A stretch of DNA of 64,000 nt, from positions 17,814,501-17,878,500 of the forward strand of contig NC_050098.1 of NCBI RefSeq assembly GCF_902167145.1. Direction: 5' to 3'. The position numbers were made by a program, and so were the translations under genes. The notes beneath the pieces were generated by a model, which made no database searches, was not told the origin of the DNA, and saw only the letters and a program-made list of their open reading frames with translations. This stretch comes from Zea mays. Lineage: Eukaryota; Streptophyta; Magnoliopsida; Poales; Poaceae. Below, piece after piece: positions 15,289 through 27,727 of the stretch; position 1 is the first letter of the stretch; each line of letters starts with the position of its first letter.

Positions 15289-15962
15289 TTATTGTGCGTG
15301 AGGGACGTGTGAGTAGCCATAATTCAAATAACATTGGATATTGTATTTGAGCGATTAAGAGAAAAGGTTTATCTAACAATCTTAACGGTTGGTTTTAAGA
15401 ATGTGTTATGTTTTAAAATAATTTATTTGATGAATTTAGAGAATATTATGATTGGATGAGTTTTGTAAAGTTTAAACCGCTGATTTATATATTTATATTT
15501 TGAAGATGAAAAAAAAGAAAACGTGAGGCTGTACCCCTCAACCCTCATCAAAGTGACCTTGGTAACAGATGCCGTCACGGGCATAAATTCGCGCAGCCCC
15601 TCGGCGCGTTGCATTGCGTCAACCGCTGGGGAATTTAAGCCGGTCATGCGTTGCACTGCATGGGCCGGCCAGCTATTTCCGGTGCCCGCACGGGAAGCGT
15701 AACGCGACACCGACGCGCCCTCGCCACCCCGTCACCCGTTGCGCTGCCTCCCTCCCTAGTCCCTATCTCTCTCTGCCGTCTGCCCCGAAAGAGGCGGCAA
15801 CCCCTCCGCGCGGGGTTCTTCTCTCGGTGCTCTGACAGGCGGCGCGGCAGCGAGACGTCGCTCTCTCTCTCACTCCCCGCATCCTCCTTTTCTTACCCGC
15901 GCCGGAGAGACCGATCGAGAGGCCGAGACCCCCCCCCCCCCCCCCCCCCCCCACAACACTAA
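15289..15962 (+). promoter_or_regulatory. upstream region of the DUF547 gene
   Basis: This interval covers the likely promoter and leader. It becomes GC-rich from about 15540. It contains CT-rich tracts (about 15765-15780 and 15860-15880) and a run of about 24 C residues at 15929-15952, just before the ATG at 15963. No clear TATA box is seen. The C run would lie in the 5' leader if the chosen start is right, and is also a place where sequencing error is likely. Confidence 0.4.
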
Positions 15963-18900
15963 ATGAGCTCGCCGACGCCATTACGTCCCGCCGGCGGCGG
16001 CAGTTACTACCCGCTCCACCGGCGGCGCGGGCGACCGGGCCCAGGCCCGGGCGCGGGTTTAAGAAGGCCGCGGGTGCGCCGGTGCAAGATGAAGCTGATG
16101 TACTTCCTCATGGACAGGGACGAGCAGCGCGAGAAGCGGCTGGAGCTCGAGTTCGAGGTGCGCTGCCCAGTGCGGCAGACTCTCTCGTCTTCCATGGACG
16201 TACGGCAGACTCTCTCGGCTGACGCTCTCTCTCTCTCTCTCTCTCTCTGTGTGCAGGTGTCGGAGCTGGAGACGGTGCTCGAGAAGGAGCAGCAGCTGGG
16301 CAGGGTCCTGCAGTGCTCGCTCCAGGGGCGCGTCGTGTGCCATTGCTGCCTCTCCGCGCTGGTTCCTACCAACGTAAGCGCGTCTCACTCACTTCTCTGT
16401 TCCATTCCATGCCTGCATCTGCATGTAGTGGCGGCCGGCTGAATGTTCATCAGCCAGCTAGTCCCGTCAGTGTGAGATCATCATGCATGTATGATATCAT
16501 CATGCATGAACTGATTTCTGCATAGCAATCCGAAAAAGTTCTGATTTTGTAGCTTATTACCTTGTCGATCGTTTGGAGCTGTGACGCTGATAGTCCTAGG
16601 CACTGTTTGTTCCCCATAGATTATATAATCTAGTTTAAATAAGTTGGGATAAATAGACAACACATATTATTAAATGGATTATAGAATTTACATACCTAAA
16701 TTATGATAATTTATAAGTATGTCAATAGTTGTTTATATAATCTATAAGCTGGATTATATAATTTTAAAGGAAACAAACAAGGTTAGGGGATGTTCGCTTC
16801 GGATTAAATCTAGTTGTTTGAATGTTGTATCTATAATCTATATAAACAAAGATACTCAATAGAAACGGGTACAATAAAAGTAGATATAAATTAAAGCCAA
16901 GCAAATAGCCTGCTGCTCATCAATAAAAAAAAGGCTGAAACTGCTCAGTCTGAAGTCTCCTAGCCACGAAGAACAAACATGATTGCAAGTGTACTGTCAC
17001 CGCAGTCCCATAGGAATTATTTGCATCGTGAGTCGTGGCATTTCACCTCACCGCCGCATCTGGAGGGAAATACGGCACACGTGAAGCTGTCACACACTCA
17101 CACCCCCGTACTCGACGCCAGTGACGTGTGTGGGTGTGGTGGATCCACTCGAGTCACCGGCCCCTAGGGTAAACATGTACCATGCATATGCATGGACTCC
17201 CAGAGCACGGCCATTTTCCATTCCAACGCCAGGTGCAGGAACACAACAGTGTGTCCTTTGGATTCCTGCCTGCCTTGCCTGCCATCCGAGATCCGACGTC
17301 ACCTGTGTCTCTCACTTGAGAACCAAGGACGCAGAGCTACTGTGTGAGCGATCTCGACCTGTCTATCTTCAGACAAAATCACTAGTACCTCTTATCTATC
17401 AGATCTGGTTTCCTTGGATGCCGCCTTCTCGTACTGTACTCTACCTCTGTCAACTGGATCAATCACCCAATGCTTGCGTGGTACAGTACAAGAAGGCCAT
17501 CAGTACGACTTGACAATGGTTGCTGCTCGTAGTTGTTATCCTTTTTTTTTACCGTATCACTGCTTTGCCCCTTGTGTATATCAACAGTAAAATCTGAATG
17601 TGTGTGTGTGTTTGTGTGTTTACTTTTTCTTTGTATGCAATGGCCGGTGTAGGTTAGGGGCCTTTTAGCGGAGCTAGCGGTGGTGGAGGACGAGATATTC
17701 TACTTGGAGAAGAAGGTGGACGACCTGCGCCTGAGGCTGCGCCGGGAGCAGAAGTGGACGGACCACTGCATCCTCCACCACCAGCAGCAGCAGCAGCAGC
17801 ACAACCGCCAGCAACGGCACTCCGTGTCCGTGTCCAGGAGGGAGCTCCAGCTCCAACAAGCAGGCGCCCAGCAGCTACCCAGGCTACCGTGTCCGGGTCC
17901 GGGCAGCGACGAGGCTCCCGAACGCGAGAGCAAGGCTTCCGTCGGATCCGCCTCCGCCAAAGGTATAGGACGTACTGACGTGGTCAAGTGCTCGGCAAGA
18001 GCACCCGCGTGCGGAGCTCGTTGTGTCCGACGCAGACGCTGTCTGATCGACGCGCCACGCGCGACCCATCATGGTGTTTTGGATCATCAGGAGATGAGAC
18101 AGAGCACGTCGTCGGCAGGAGGAGCAGCCACTGCCACTCGTCGTCGTCGTCGTCGGAGAACCCGTACCGGCCGACGCCTCCCGAGCGGAAGACGTACTGC
18201 ATGGCGAGCAGCCCCAACAGGCTCTCGGAGGAGCTCGTCAGGCTGACGGTGACCATCTTCCACAAGCTCAACAAGACGGCGACGGCGACGGCGGCGGACG
18301 CGGGGGAGCTGGATCTGGAGCTGGAGCCGAGCGGCGGCGGCGCGTCGTCGTCCAAGCTCAACATCTCGTGCATCGGCCCCAGGAGCCTCGTCCCCAGGGT
18401 CTCCGCGTCCGTGAACGGCGCCGCGGCGGCGATGAGCCCGCTCAAGAGCCGGAGAGCGGCGGCCAAGGGCGGCGGCGCGGAGACCGGGTCTGCCGCCGGG
18501 TGCCAGAGGAGGTTCGTCGAGTTCACCAGAGGCTCCGTCGACGTCAGCCGCATCTCACTGTGCCTCGTCGACATCAAGAACCTGAGGTGCGTGCGCTTGA
18601 GCTGACGGGCTCCCCGCCTCCCCCCCAGTTTGTGTCGTGTGCAACTGTGCATGCTGCTTGCTGCCTGTACAGCCTCTTGACTGACTGAATGATGGATGGC
18701 TTTTGTTTTGGCCTCCCTGTATGCGTCTGCGTGCGTGCCTACTGCCTAGAGGCCTGATGCAGAAGCTCTGCGCCGTCGACCCCAGCCTTATGACGAACAA
18801 GCAGAAGCTGGCGTTTTGGATCAACGTCTACAACTTCTGCGTGATGCATGTACTGTAAGCTGATCCTCTGGTTCCATCTCACGCGTAGCGGCCTAGCCTG

Positions 18901-19912
18901 ACGAACCATTGCGTGAAGGCAGTGCTGATTTTTTATCCGTCATGGTTTCAGGCGTTTCTCCAGCACGGTTTGCCTCCGTCTCCGGAGAAGCTTCTTGCGC
19001 TGCTGAATCAGGTGCCCTGCTGCTGTGCTCTTTCCACTGATTGAGAAAAAAAAACTTGATTGCTTCAGGAGGCTATCTTTCCTCAAACTTGCTTTTGGAA
19101 AGACAAAAAAAAAACTTTGCCTTTATACAAGTTGCTAACGCCGACAGTCATATTCAGGCTTCGGTGAACGTCGGCGGAACAGTGCTGAACGTTGTGTCGA
19201 TCGAGCACCTCATCCTGAGGCACTCTCCTGACGCCAAGCAAGTATGCAAAAAGACTAGCAGAACGCAGAATGCATCATCGTTTTCCCTTTTTCATTAATG
19301 TTTTTAATCTGAACAAGGGTATGTATGTTGATGATGATAAGGGCATTATGGGCGACGACGGACAGACGGATCTGCTGCACTCGTACGGGCTAGGGTATCC
19401 CGAGCCCAACGTCGTCTTCGCGCTGTGCAGAGGCAGCCGCTCCTCGCCAGCAGTACGTGTGTCGTCGTCTCGTCCCTGTCGACCCTCCCCACTGCCCCCG
19501 AGTCCCAGTCTCCCAGACTGAGTCGCCTCACGTGGCGTGCCGTTGGGTTTGTCTGTCCTGCCTGCAGCTGCGCGTGTACACGGCGGAGGACGTGTCGAAC
19601 GAGCTGGAGCGGGCCAAGGTGGAGTACCTGGAGTCTTCGGTGCGCGTCGCCGGCAGGAAGCAGCGCGCCGTCGTGGTGCCCAAGCTGCTGCACTGGCACA
19701 TGCGCGACTTCGCCGACGACGCCGCGTCGCTGCTGGAGTGGGTGCACAGCCAGCTGCCCAGGGCGTCGGGGCCGCTCCGCCGGGCCATCAGGGAGGTCCT
19801 GGGCGCCAACATGGGCAGCGGCAGCAGGGCGCCCACGCCGGCGCCGGCGGCCAAGATGCTGGAGGTCGAGCCGTACGACGCCGACTTCTGCTACCTGCTG
19901 CCCGTCTGGTGA
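15963..19912 (+). CDS. leucine-zipper (MIP1-type) plus DUF547 protein, 9 exons
   Basis: Predicted exons are 15963-16157, 16257-16373, 17653-17962, 18091-18586, 18750-18849, 18952-19011, 19158-19241, 19318-19452 and 19568-19912. The sum is 1842 nt, about 613 residues, all GT-AG and in frame. Exons 1-3 encode a coiled coil with regular Leu and Glu (SELETVLEKEQQLG, LLAELAVVEDEIFYLEKKVD) like the ternary-complex-factor MIP1 zipper. A glutamine tract follows, then a Ser/Ala/Gly-rich middle. Exons 5-8 hold the DUF547 domain (AFWINVYNFCVMH; FLQHGLPPSPEKLL; HSYGLGYPEPNVVFALCRGS). The biochemical role is unknown. Uncertain points are the start (another Met is at 16089) and the exon 8 acceptor (19318 or 19342, both in frame). 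Intron 2 holds a MITE. The tail ends in CYLLPVW, as in family members. Confidence 0.88.
16599..16782. mobile_element. degenerate Tourist-like MITE in intron 2 of the DUF547 gene
   Basis: The ends are imperfect inverted repeats, GGCACTGTTTGTTCCCC on the left and GGAAACAAACAAGG on the right. They are flanked by CTA (16596-16598) and TTA (16783-16785), an imperfect match to a TTA target duplication. The interior is AT-rich with repeated GATTATATAAT motifs and no ORF. It lies wholly inside the 1.28-kb intron 2. Confidence 0.6.
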
Positions 19913-20115
19913 GCGTCAGCGACCGTCCGTGTCCATGTAAGCAAGGCATTGCTAGCTGCGCGCCGCGCGGGTCAAGTTCTGCTGTGACCATTGCTGCAGT
20001 GCGAGGTGGTGACGATGTCGTGCATGTGAAGCGTGAACTACTTCCGCCGTATGATAGTTTTACTACGTACATTTTTTTGTGCGTTGTGTTGACGTGCAGA
20101 AGTATCAATCAATAA
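19913..20115 (+). other. probable 3' UTR of the DUF547 gene
   Basis: This sequence follows the stop at 19910-19912. It holds no ORF of its own. AATCAATAAGG at about 20107-20117 offers an AATAAG-type polyadenylation motif overlapping the edge of the next MITE. Confidence 0.4.
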
Positions 20116-20234
20116 GGCCTTGTTCATATTCTATATGGATTCGAAAAATTGCGAAGAATTTTGACTTGCTATGAATTTTAACACATCCAATTCTGTCCAA
20201 TAGATATAGATTGTGGTCAAAACGAACATTGCCC
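20116..20234. mobile_element. Tourist-like MITE (119 bp) just downstream of the DUF547 gene
   Basis: Imperfect terminal inverted repeats (GGCCTTGTTC and the complement GAACATTGCCC) are flanked by exact TAA duplications at 20113-20115 and 20235-20237. It has no coding capacity. It lies about 200 bp after the stop codon and may supply part of the 3' UTR. Confidence 0.75.
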
Positions 20235-20237
20235 TAA

Positions 20238-20711
20238 TAATAAGGAAATCATATACTTTTTATATTGATTATTGTTTTATTTTCAGTACGTCCACAAACA
20301 GTGACGCTAATTTTCTACTTCAGGCTTAGGACTACTTAACAAGATCATACAAAATAGCTGACGGAACTATGAGTAACTTTTATGGAAATCAATATCTAAG
20401 TACTTAGTCACTAATTACAAATTTGATCCTAATTAATATCTCGAAACCCAAAAAAAATACCAAGGGGACCCTGTTAAATTCAAATTGTCGTTTAAATAGT
20501 CACACTTCTGGTATACTGTATAAGCTATGTAGCAAATAACTCTAGATTAACAATAGCAATTGAGCATTGATTCTTAATAACCTCTTGAGCTTAGCATCGC
20601 TACCACCTCCACCTTAGATGTCAGTTCAAGCTATGCCACAAATATCAAGTGACGTGGTGCAAAAAATTTCAATAACTTTATATCATTTTCGTACTCAAGA
20701 GTTTAATATAA
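20238..20711. other. intergenic AT-rich sequence
   Basis: This is AT-rich DNA between two MITEs. I see no gene, RNA or repeat structure that I can support. Confidence 0.4.
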
Positions 20712-20907
20712 GGGGTGTTTGAATACATAAAGCTAATAGTTAGCGATTAAAATTAGCTAGAAATATCAAACACTCTAGCTAATAGTTCAGTTATTATCTA
20801 TTTTTAGTAAATTAGTTAATAGTTAGCTAGCTATTTGTTAACTAGCTAATTTCACTAGCAATTTTTTAGCTAACTAACCATTAACTCTGGTGCATTCAAA
20901 CACTCCC
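20712..20907. mobile_element. Tourist-like MITE (196 bp)
   Basis: The ends are GGGGTGTTTGAAT and ATTCAAACACTCCC, forming terminal inverted repeats. They are flanked by TAA at 20709-20711 and 20908-20910. The interior is AT-rich with repeated TTAGCTAG/CTAGCTAA words that can fold back. There is no ORF. Confidence 0.85.
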
Positions 20908-21179
20908 TAAGACCTGCAATCCTTGTTTTTATTACATAAGAGGATCTGATGTGCACGAGTGTTTAAGCTAAACTTGAGGATTAAAAGTTTGTAGAAGCTA
21001 ATAAGATCAAAATTTTAAAAATAAAATACAGATTCATTGCATCATAAGATATGAGTGCAATAAGAGCTGTCATATTTTTAGCTAGGCTTCAACCAAAATA
21101 CACATTCAAAATACAAAAGGATGACATGCAAAGAAAAAAATATGGATATAAAAGAACAACATGTATATTGTTAGTTGAT

Positions 21180-22760
21180 AAGTTTTTGTAAACCATGGTA
21201 TAGAGTATTCATGACCTTTGTCATTGAAATTAATAAAGGAGCTCTTTTGATAAGGTGATTTATGCACGAGACACATTTTCTTTCAAATAAATACCCAATA
21301 AAAACACCTGAAAATTATGCATCATGCTGGACTTCCTTTGTTTGTGCATTAAAACTCAAATTCATAATTAAAACAAATCTAATTTTGACATGAAATTGGG
21401 CTTTAGAAAAGAAATTATATACATAGAAACAAAAGAGTGGAAAAATAATAGTAATAATAATTATGATAAATATTGTTATGGCAACCAGTGGAAACATTAT
21501 TTATATTGAAATTATATTTGGAATAGTGAAGTTCAAAACAAGAGTTCAAATTTAGTTGAATATTTAAAATTTGAAAGAAAGAACAAAAGAATGAGAAAAT
21601 AAAAAGAAAAAAAAGAAAACCTCGTGTTGGGCCGCTCCTAGGAAACCGTCCCATTAACCCTCTCCCACCGCGCGACCCAGCCTGGGGTTCGACGCACCGA
21701 CATGGGGGGCCCAGCCGTCAGTCCAATGCGTGCGTGAGTCCGTCACTGGTCTGTGGCCCCACTCCGTCAGCTGGTCACGCTCGCGCGTTGTTACTCTTGG
21801 TCGCTGCCATGTGGGCCCGCTCGCTCAGATGCGTCAACGACCTCGCGAGCAATGCGCGGCCAGGAGAGAATCTGCCAGACTCTTTGGCGCTGCCCGAATC
21901 CTATCCTTCCCCATGATATAAACCACCAATCGGGCCCAGCCTCCTCCTCAACCACTCCGCGCTGCCACCAGAAACGTCGACGCCGAGGGGAGAAGTGGTC
22001 GTGGTGGGGAGCTCAGCTCGGACCGCACCGCTGGGGGAGCGTGGATAGACATCTTCACTGCTCCAATCATCGTGAGTCTACTCTCGAGTCTACCCCTATT
22101 CCTCCTCTCTCGTTCGCACTCGAAATCGCTGAATGGTGCGCGATTTACTGCCGACAATTTCTCGTCGAAGCAGGGCCTCCACCGCGGAACGACAACCCGA
22201 GTGGGCGCGTTCCTATGCCTCCATCTCTAGCGAGCGCTCTACCTGTCAACTCGCGGTGTTCCAAACGTGGGGTAGGGTCCTCGTGGTTAGGTAGCCGGGC
22301 ACTCAGACACCGGGCAGTGTTTTGCCGGCAAGGCGTTCGCCGTGGATGGTGCTCGCGCGGCCGTCGCAACGGGGAGTTGGGAGAGAGAGTCCCTGGTCGT
22401 TTGTCCATGATCGGACGACGGTGATTGAGTGCAGCTTAACAATTTACCGATTAGATCTACACCGTTGGATGGGGATCAGACGTATAGGAAGCCGAGCAGG
22501 GTTATGATGAATTAGAGCCATCGATCCTGATCCGAACGGGTGGGATTGAGCCCTTGCATTGAGCCACGAAATCGGTTGTGGACCGTTGGGTCCGGATCCA
22601 AGGGTCCGCATAGCGCATTGTTTCTGAGGGGCGCATATTTAATCCTAGTGGTTGGTTTAGATCGGACGGTCGTGATCCATGCATACCCTTTCGTGTGCGA
22701 GTCTTGCAAAAGATCACATGTTCTTTCTTATTATCAACCCACCATCCTGTAGTAGTGAAG
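21180..22760 (+). repeat. probable relic of a gypsy LTR (solo or truncated)
   Basis: The layout mirrors the Tekay-like LTR at 54992-58255 read on the minus strand. An AT-rich first part is followed by a GC-rich part, then a TATA box (GATATAAACC at 21916-21925) and a long tail with CCGTTGGAT/CGGACGGTC words. A short block, AACACCTGAAAATTATGCATCATGCTG near 21304-21330, resembles the minus strand of 58105-58135. The edges are not clear. Open frames here (for example 21753-22424) lack any recognised domain. Relationship rather than identity is claimed. Confidence 0.4.
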
Positions 22761-22765
22761 GAATG

Positions 22766-23903
22766 TGAAAGGGAAATGTGCCCTTGGGCCATTTCTAAGG
22801 ATTTTAGTGATTATGTGTCCAACACAAATGCCTTAAGTTCTAATAAGTGCCAAATGGTGGATGAAGTGAAAATCAACACAAATGTATGATTCTAGACTTA
22901 GTACATTATTTTTTGTGTACTAACATATTTATCTAAGTGCTAGAATCAGAGAAGACACAAAAGGGAAAAGACTTGGCTGGAGCAGCTAAGACTCTGCGCA
23001 GTCTAGGTGCACCGGACTGTCCGATGGTGCACCAGACAGTGTCTGGTGCGCCAGGCTGGAGTCTGGTCAACTGGCCGCTCTCGGGAATTCGTCGGCGGCG
23101 TACGGCTAAAATTCACCGGACTGTCCGGTGGTGCACCGGACTGTCCGGTGAGCCAACGGTCGGCCGCGCCAACTGTCGATCGCGCAATCCGCGCGTGACG
23201 CGTGGCCGAGCCAACGGTCTGATGGGGGCACCGGACTGTCCGGTGCGCACCGGACAGTATCCGGTGCGCCAACGGCTCCAAATCTTCAATGGTCGGCTGC
23301 ACCAATTTTGGAAAGCAATCTGCACCGGACACTGAACAGTGCCTGTCCGGTGGCACACCGGACTGTCCAGTGCGCCACCCGACAGAAGGCAAGAATTGCC
23401 TTCCTGGATTGCTCTTAATGGCTCCTAGCTGCCTTGGGGCTATAAAAGGGACCCCTAGGCGCATGGAGGAGAACACCAAGCATACTCTAAACATTCTAAG
23501 ACTCCCGCACTCCATCCTCGCACACTCGATTGACATTCTTAGTGATTTGAGCTCCATTCTAGTGGTGAACTTGTTGTGTTTCAATTGAGCTCAAGTGTTG
23601 GCTTGTGTGTGTGCGTATTGCTGGGATTTGTGTGTGTTGCTTCCCTCCCTTAATCTAGTGCTTTCACTTTGATATTTGTTGAAAGGGCGAGAGACTCCAA
23701 CTTGTGGAGATTCCTCGCAAACGGGAAAAGTGATAAGAAAAAGGAACACCGTGGTATTCAAGTTGATCATTGGATCACTTGAGAGGGGTTGAGTGCAACC
23801 CTCGTCCATTGGGACGCCACAACGTGGAGTAGGCAAGTTTTGTACTTGGCCGAACTACGGGATAAACCACTGTGTCTACTGTGTTGTTTCTCTCTGTGGT
23901 TTC
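22766..23903 (+). repeat. Ji-like 5' LTR, left segment
   Basis: These are the first 1138 bp of the LTR. It carries CACCGGACTGTCCGGTG-type palindromes at about 23009-23380 and the TATA box CTATAAAAG at 23440-23448. The segment ends at the GTTTC target site of copy 2. Confidence 0.85.
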
Positions 23904-25035
23904 TGAAAGGGAATTAGGCTTACACCTTTTTCCTAATTGATTTTGGTGGTTGAATTTCCCAACACAAATAATTGGACTAACTACTTTGCTCTAGTCTATA
24001 AGTTTTACAGGTGTCAAAGGTTCATAATAAGCCAATAAAAAGACCAAGAAAAGGGTTCAAACAAGAGAGCAAAAGACAACCCGAAAGGCACCCTGGTCTG
24101 GTGCACCACCGGACAGTGTCCGGTGCACCAGGGCACTCGAGGCTATACTCTTCACCTTCGGGAATTTCCAAGGGCGCTCCGCTATAATTCACCGGACTGT
24201 CCGGTGTGCCAGCGGAGCAACGGCTACTTCGCGCGCAACGGTCGACTGCAACGCATTAAATGCGTGCCTGCGCGCGCAGAAGTCAGAGGACGCGTAGTTG
24301 GCGCACCGGACAACCCAGAGGCCCCACAAGTCAGAGCTCCAACGGTCGAACCCCAACGGTCTGCTGACGTGGCGGGCGCACCGGACAGTGTTCGGTGGCG
24401 CACCGGACTGTCCGGTGCGCCATGCGACAGCACACTTCCAACAGCCATTTTGGTGGTTGGGGCTATAAATACCCCAACCACCCCACATTCAATTGCATCC
24501 AAGTTTTCCACTTTCAACACATTACAAGAGCTATAGCATTCAATTCTAGACACTCCAAAGAGATCAAATCCTCTCCCAAGTCCGGAATCACTCTAAATCA
24601 AATAGTGACTAGAGAGAGCGACATTTGTGTTCATTTGAGCTCTTGCGCTTGGATTGCTTCTTTTCTTTCTCATTCTTCTTGTGATCAAACTCAATTGTAA
24701 CCAAGGCAAGAGACACCAATTGTGTGGTGGTCCTTGCGGGAACTTCGTGTTCCGTTTGATTGAGAAGAGAAGCTCACTCGGTCTAAGTGACCGTTTGAGA
24801 GAGGGAAAGGGTTGAAAGAGACCCGGTCTTAGTGACCACCTCAACGGGGAGTAGGTTTGCAAGAACCGAACCTCGGTAAAACAAATCATCGTGTCTCACT
24901 CTTTATTTGCTCATGATTTGTTTTGCGCCCTCTCTCTCGGACTCGTTTATATTTCTAACGCTAACCCGGCTTGTAGTTGTGCTTAAGTTTATAAATTTCA
25001 GATTCCCCTATTCACCCCCCTCTAGGCGACTTTCA
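23904..25035 (+). repeat. 5' LTR of Opie-like copy 2 (1132 bp)
   Basis: It begins TGAAAG and ends CTTTCA. Palindromes of the CCGGACTGTCCGG type lie at about 24095-24425, and the TATA box CTATAAATA is at 24463-24471. It is followed by ATTGGTATCAAAGCC (25036-25050), a primer-binding site for initiator-Met tRNA with one mismatch. Confidence 0.92.
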
Positions 25036-25080
25036 ATTGGTATCAAAGCCCGGTGCTTCATTAGAGCTTAACCGCTCGAA

Positions 25081-27714
25081 GTGATGTCGGGAGATCATGC
25101 CAAGAAGGAGATGATGACCGGCGAGAAGCCCGCTACAAGCCATGGGAAGGCTCCATCCGGGGAGTCCGCCAACAAGGTGAAGGGATCCCCTTCACACAAC
25201 AAGTTGGGTCGGAGCGGTGACAAGAAGAAGAAGATGAGGAAGGTGGTCTACTACGAGACCGACTCTTCATCGCCATCCACCTCCGGCTCCGACACGTCGT
25301 TCGTAACTTCTAAGCGCCATGAGCGCAAGAAGTTTAGTAAGATTCCCCTACGTTATCCTCGCATTTCCAAACGCACTCCATTACTTTTCGTCCCATTTGG
25401 CAAACCACCTATGTTTGATGGTGAAGATTATAATATGTGGAGTGATAAAATGAGGCATCATCTATCCTCACTCCACACTAGCATTTGGGATGTTGTTGAG
25501 ATTGGAGTACATGTACCATCACCTGGGGATGAAGACTATGACTCGGACGAGGTTGCCCAAATCCGACACTTCAACTCTCAAGCCACCACTATACTCCTCG
25601 CCTCTCTAAGTCGAGAGGAGTATAACAAGGTGCAAGGCCTAAAGAGCGCCAAGGAGATTTGGGACGTACTCAAGACCGCGCACGAAGGAGATGAGGTGAC
25701 CAAAATCACCAAGCGGGAGACGATCGAGGGGGAGCTCGGTCGGTTCCGACTCAACCAAGGCGAGGACCCTCAAGCCATGTACAACCGCTTGAAGACCTTG
25801 GTGAACCAAGTGCGCAACCTCGGGAGCACCAAATGGGATGACCATGAAATGGTCAAGGTTATTCTAAGATCCCTCGTTTTTCTTAACCCTACGCAAGTTC
25901 AATTAATTCAAGGTAATCCTAGATATACACTAATGTCTCCCGAGGAAGTAATAGGTAATTTTGTGAGCTTTGAGTTGATGATCAAAGGCTAAAAGAAAAT
26001 TATCGAGCTAGATGGCCCCTCCACGTCCGAAGCACAACCGGTCGCATTCAAGGCGACGGAGGAGAAGAAGGAGGAGTCTACATGAAGTAGACAACCCATC
26101 GACGCCTCTAAGCTTGACAATGAGGAGATGACACTCATCATCAAGAGCTTTCGCCAAATCCTCAGACAAAGGAAGGGGAAAGATTACAAGCCCCGTTCTA
26201 AGAAGGTGTGCTACAAATGTGGTAAGCCCGATCATTTCATTGCTAAATGTCCGTTATCTAGTGATAGTGACAGGGGCGACGACAAGAAGGGCAAGAGGAG
26301 AGAAAAGAAGAGGTACCACAAGAAGAGGGGCGGCGATGCCCATGTATGCCGGGAGTGGGATTCCGAGGAGAGCTCCTCCGACTCCTCCTCCGACGAGGAC
26401 GCCGCCAACATCGCCGTCACCAAGGGACTCCTCTTCCCAAACGTCGGCCACAAGTGCCTCATGGCAAAGGACGGCAAAAGGAAGAAGGTAAAATCAAGAT
26501 CCTCCACTAAATATGAAACCTCTAGTGATGAGGATAATTGTAGTGATGAGGAGGATAACTTGAGCACCCTTTTTGCCAACCTAAACATGCAACAAAAGGA
26601 AAAATTAAATGAATTAATTAGTGCTATTCATGAGAAGGATGATCTCTTGGACTCCCAAGAGAACTTCCTAATTAAAGAAAACAAGAAGCATGTTAAGGTT
26701 AAAAATGCTTATGCTCTAGAAGTAGAAAAGTGTGAAAAATTATCTAGTGAGCTAAGCACATGCCATGATGTTATCACCAACCTTAGAAATGAGAATGCTA
26801 GTTTAATTGCTAAGGTTGATTCAAATGTTTGTGATGTTTCAAATCCCAATTTTAGAGATGATAATGTTGAATTACTTGCTAAGATTGAAGAATTGAATGT
26901 CTCTCTTGCTAGCCTCAGAAATGATAATGAAAAATTAATTGCTAAGGCTAAAGACTTAGATGTTTGCAATGTTACAATTTCCAATCTTAGAAGTGAAAAT
27001 GACATTCTACATGCTAAGATTGTTGAACTAAAATCTTGCAAACCCTCTACATCTACCGTTGAGCATGTTTCCATTTGCACTAGATGTAGAGACATTAATG
27101 TTGATGCTATTCATGATCACCTAGCTTTAATTAAGAAACAAAATGATCACATAGCTCAACTTAATGCTAAAATCAATAAGCATGACTTAGAAAATGAAAA
27201 ATTTAAATTTGCTAGAAGCATGCTCTATAGTCGGAGATGCCCTGGCATCAAGGATGGCATTGGCTTCCAAAAGGGGGACAATGTCAAACTTAATGCCCCT
27301 CCTAAAAGATTGTCTAACTTTGTTAAGGGCAAGGCTCCCATGCCTCAGGATAACGAGGGTTACATTTTGTACCCTGTCGGTTATCCCGAGAGCAAAATTA
27401 GGAGAATTCATTCTAGGAAGTCTCACTCTGGCCCTAATCATGCTTTTATGTATAAGGGTGAGACATCTAGCTCTAGGCAATCAACCCATGCTAAATTGCC
27501 TAGAAAGAAAACTCCTATTGCATCAAATGATCATAATATTTCATTTAAAACTTTTGATGCATGCTATGTTTTAACTAACAAATCCGGCAAGGTAGTTGCC
27601 AAATATGTTGGGGACAAACACAAGGGCTCCAAGACTTGTGTTTGGGTACCCAAAGTTATTGTATCTAATGCCAAAGGACCCAAAATCGTTTGGGTACCTA
27701 AAATCAAGAACTAA
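25081..27714 (+). pseudogene. Sirevirus gag of copy 2, two nonsense codons
   Basis: The frame is 2634 nt, exactly the length of the intact gag in copy 3. It is interrupted by TAA at 25990-25992 and TGA at 26083-26085. The N-terminal half is the capsid-like region, with the tract PPMFDGEDYNMWSDKM. A CCHC zinc knuckle (CYKCGKPDHFIAKC) lies at residue positions 377-390. Acidic Ser/Asp clusters follow, then a long coiled coil of repeated L-R-x-x-N-x-x-L-x-A-K units (about residues 565-655). Gag forms the virus-like particle and packages RNA. The long C-terminal extension is typical of Sireviruses. The stops sit at a linker just before the zinc knuckle. Confidence 0.9.
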
Positions 27715-27727
27715 ACTTGTTTTGTAG

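Noticed and set aside
21753..22424. 223-codon open frame on the + strand
   Set aside because: It lies in a GC-rich repeat-like stretch with overlapping frames on both strands, has no recognisable domain, and is better explained as part of an LTR relic.
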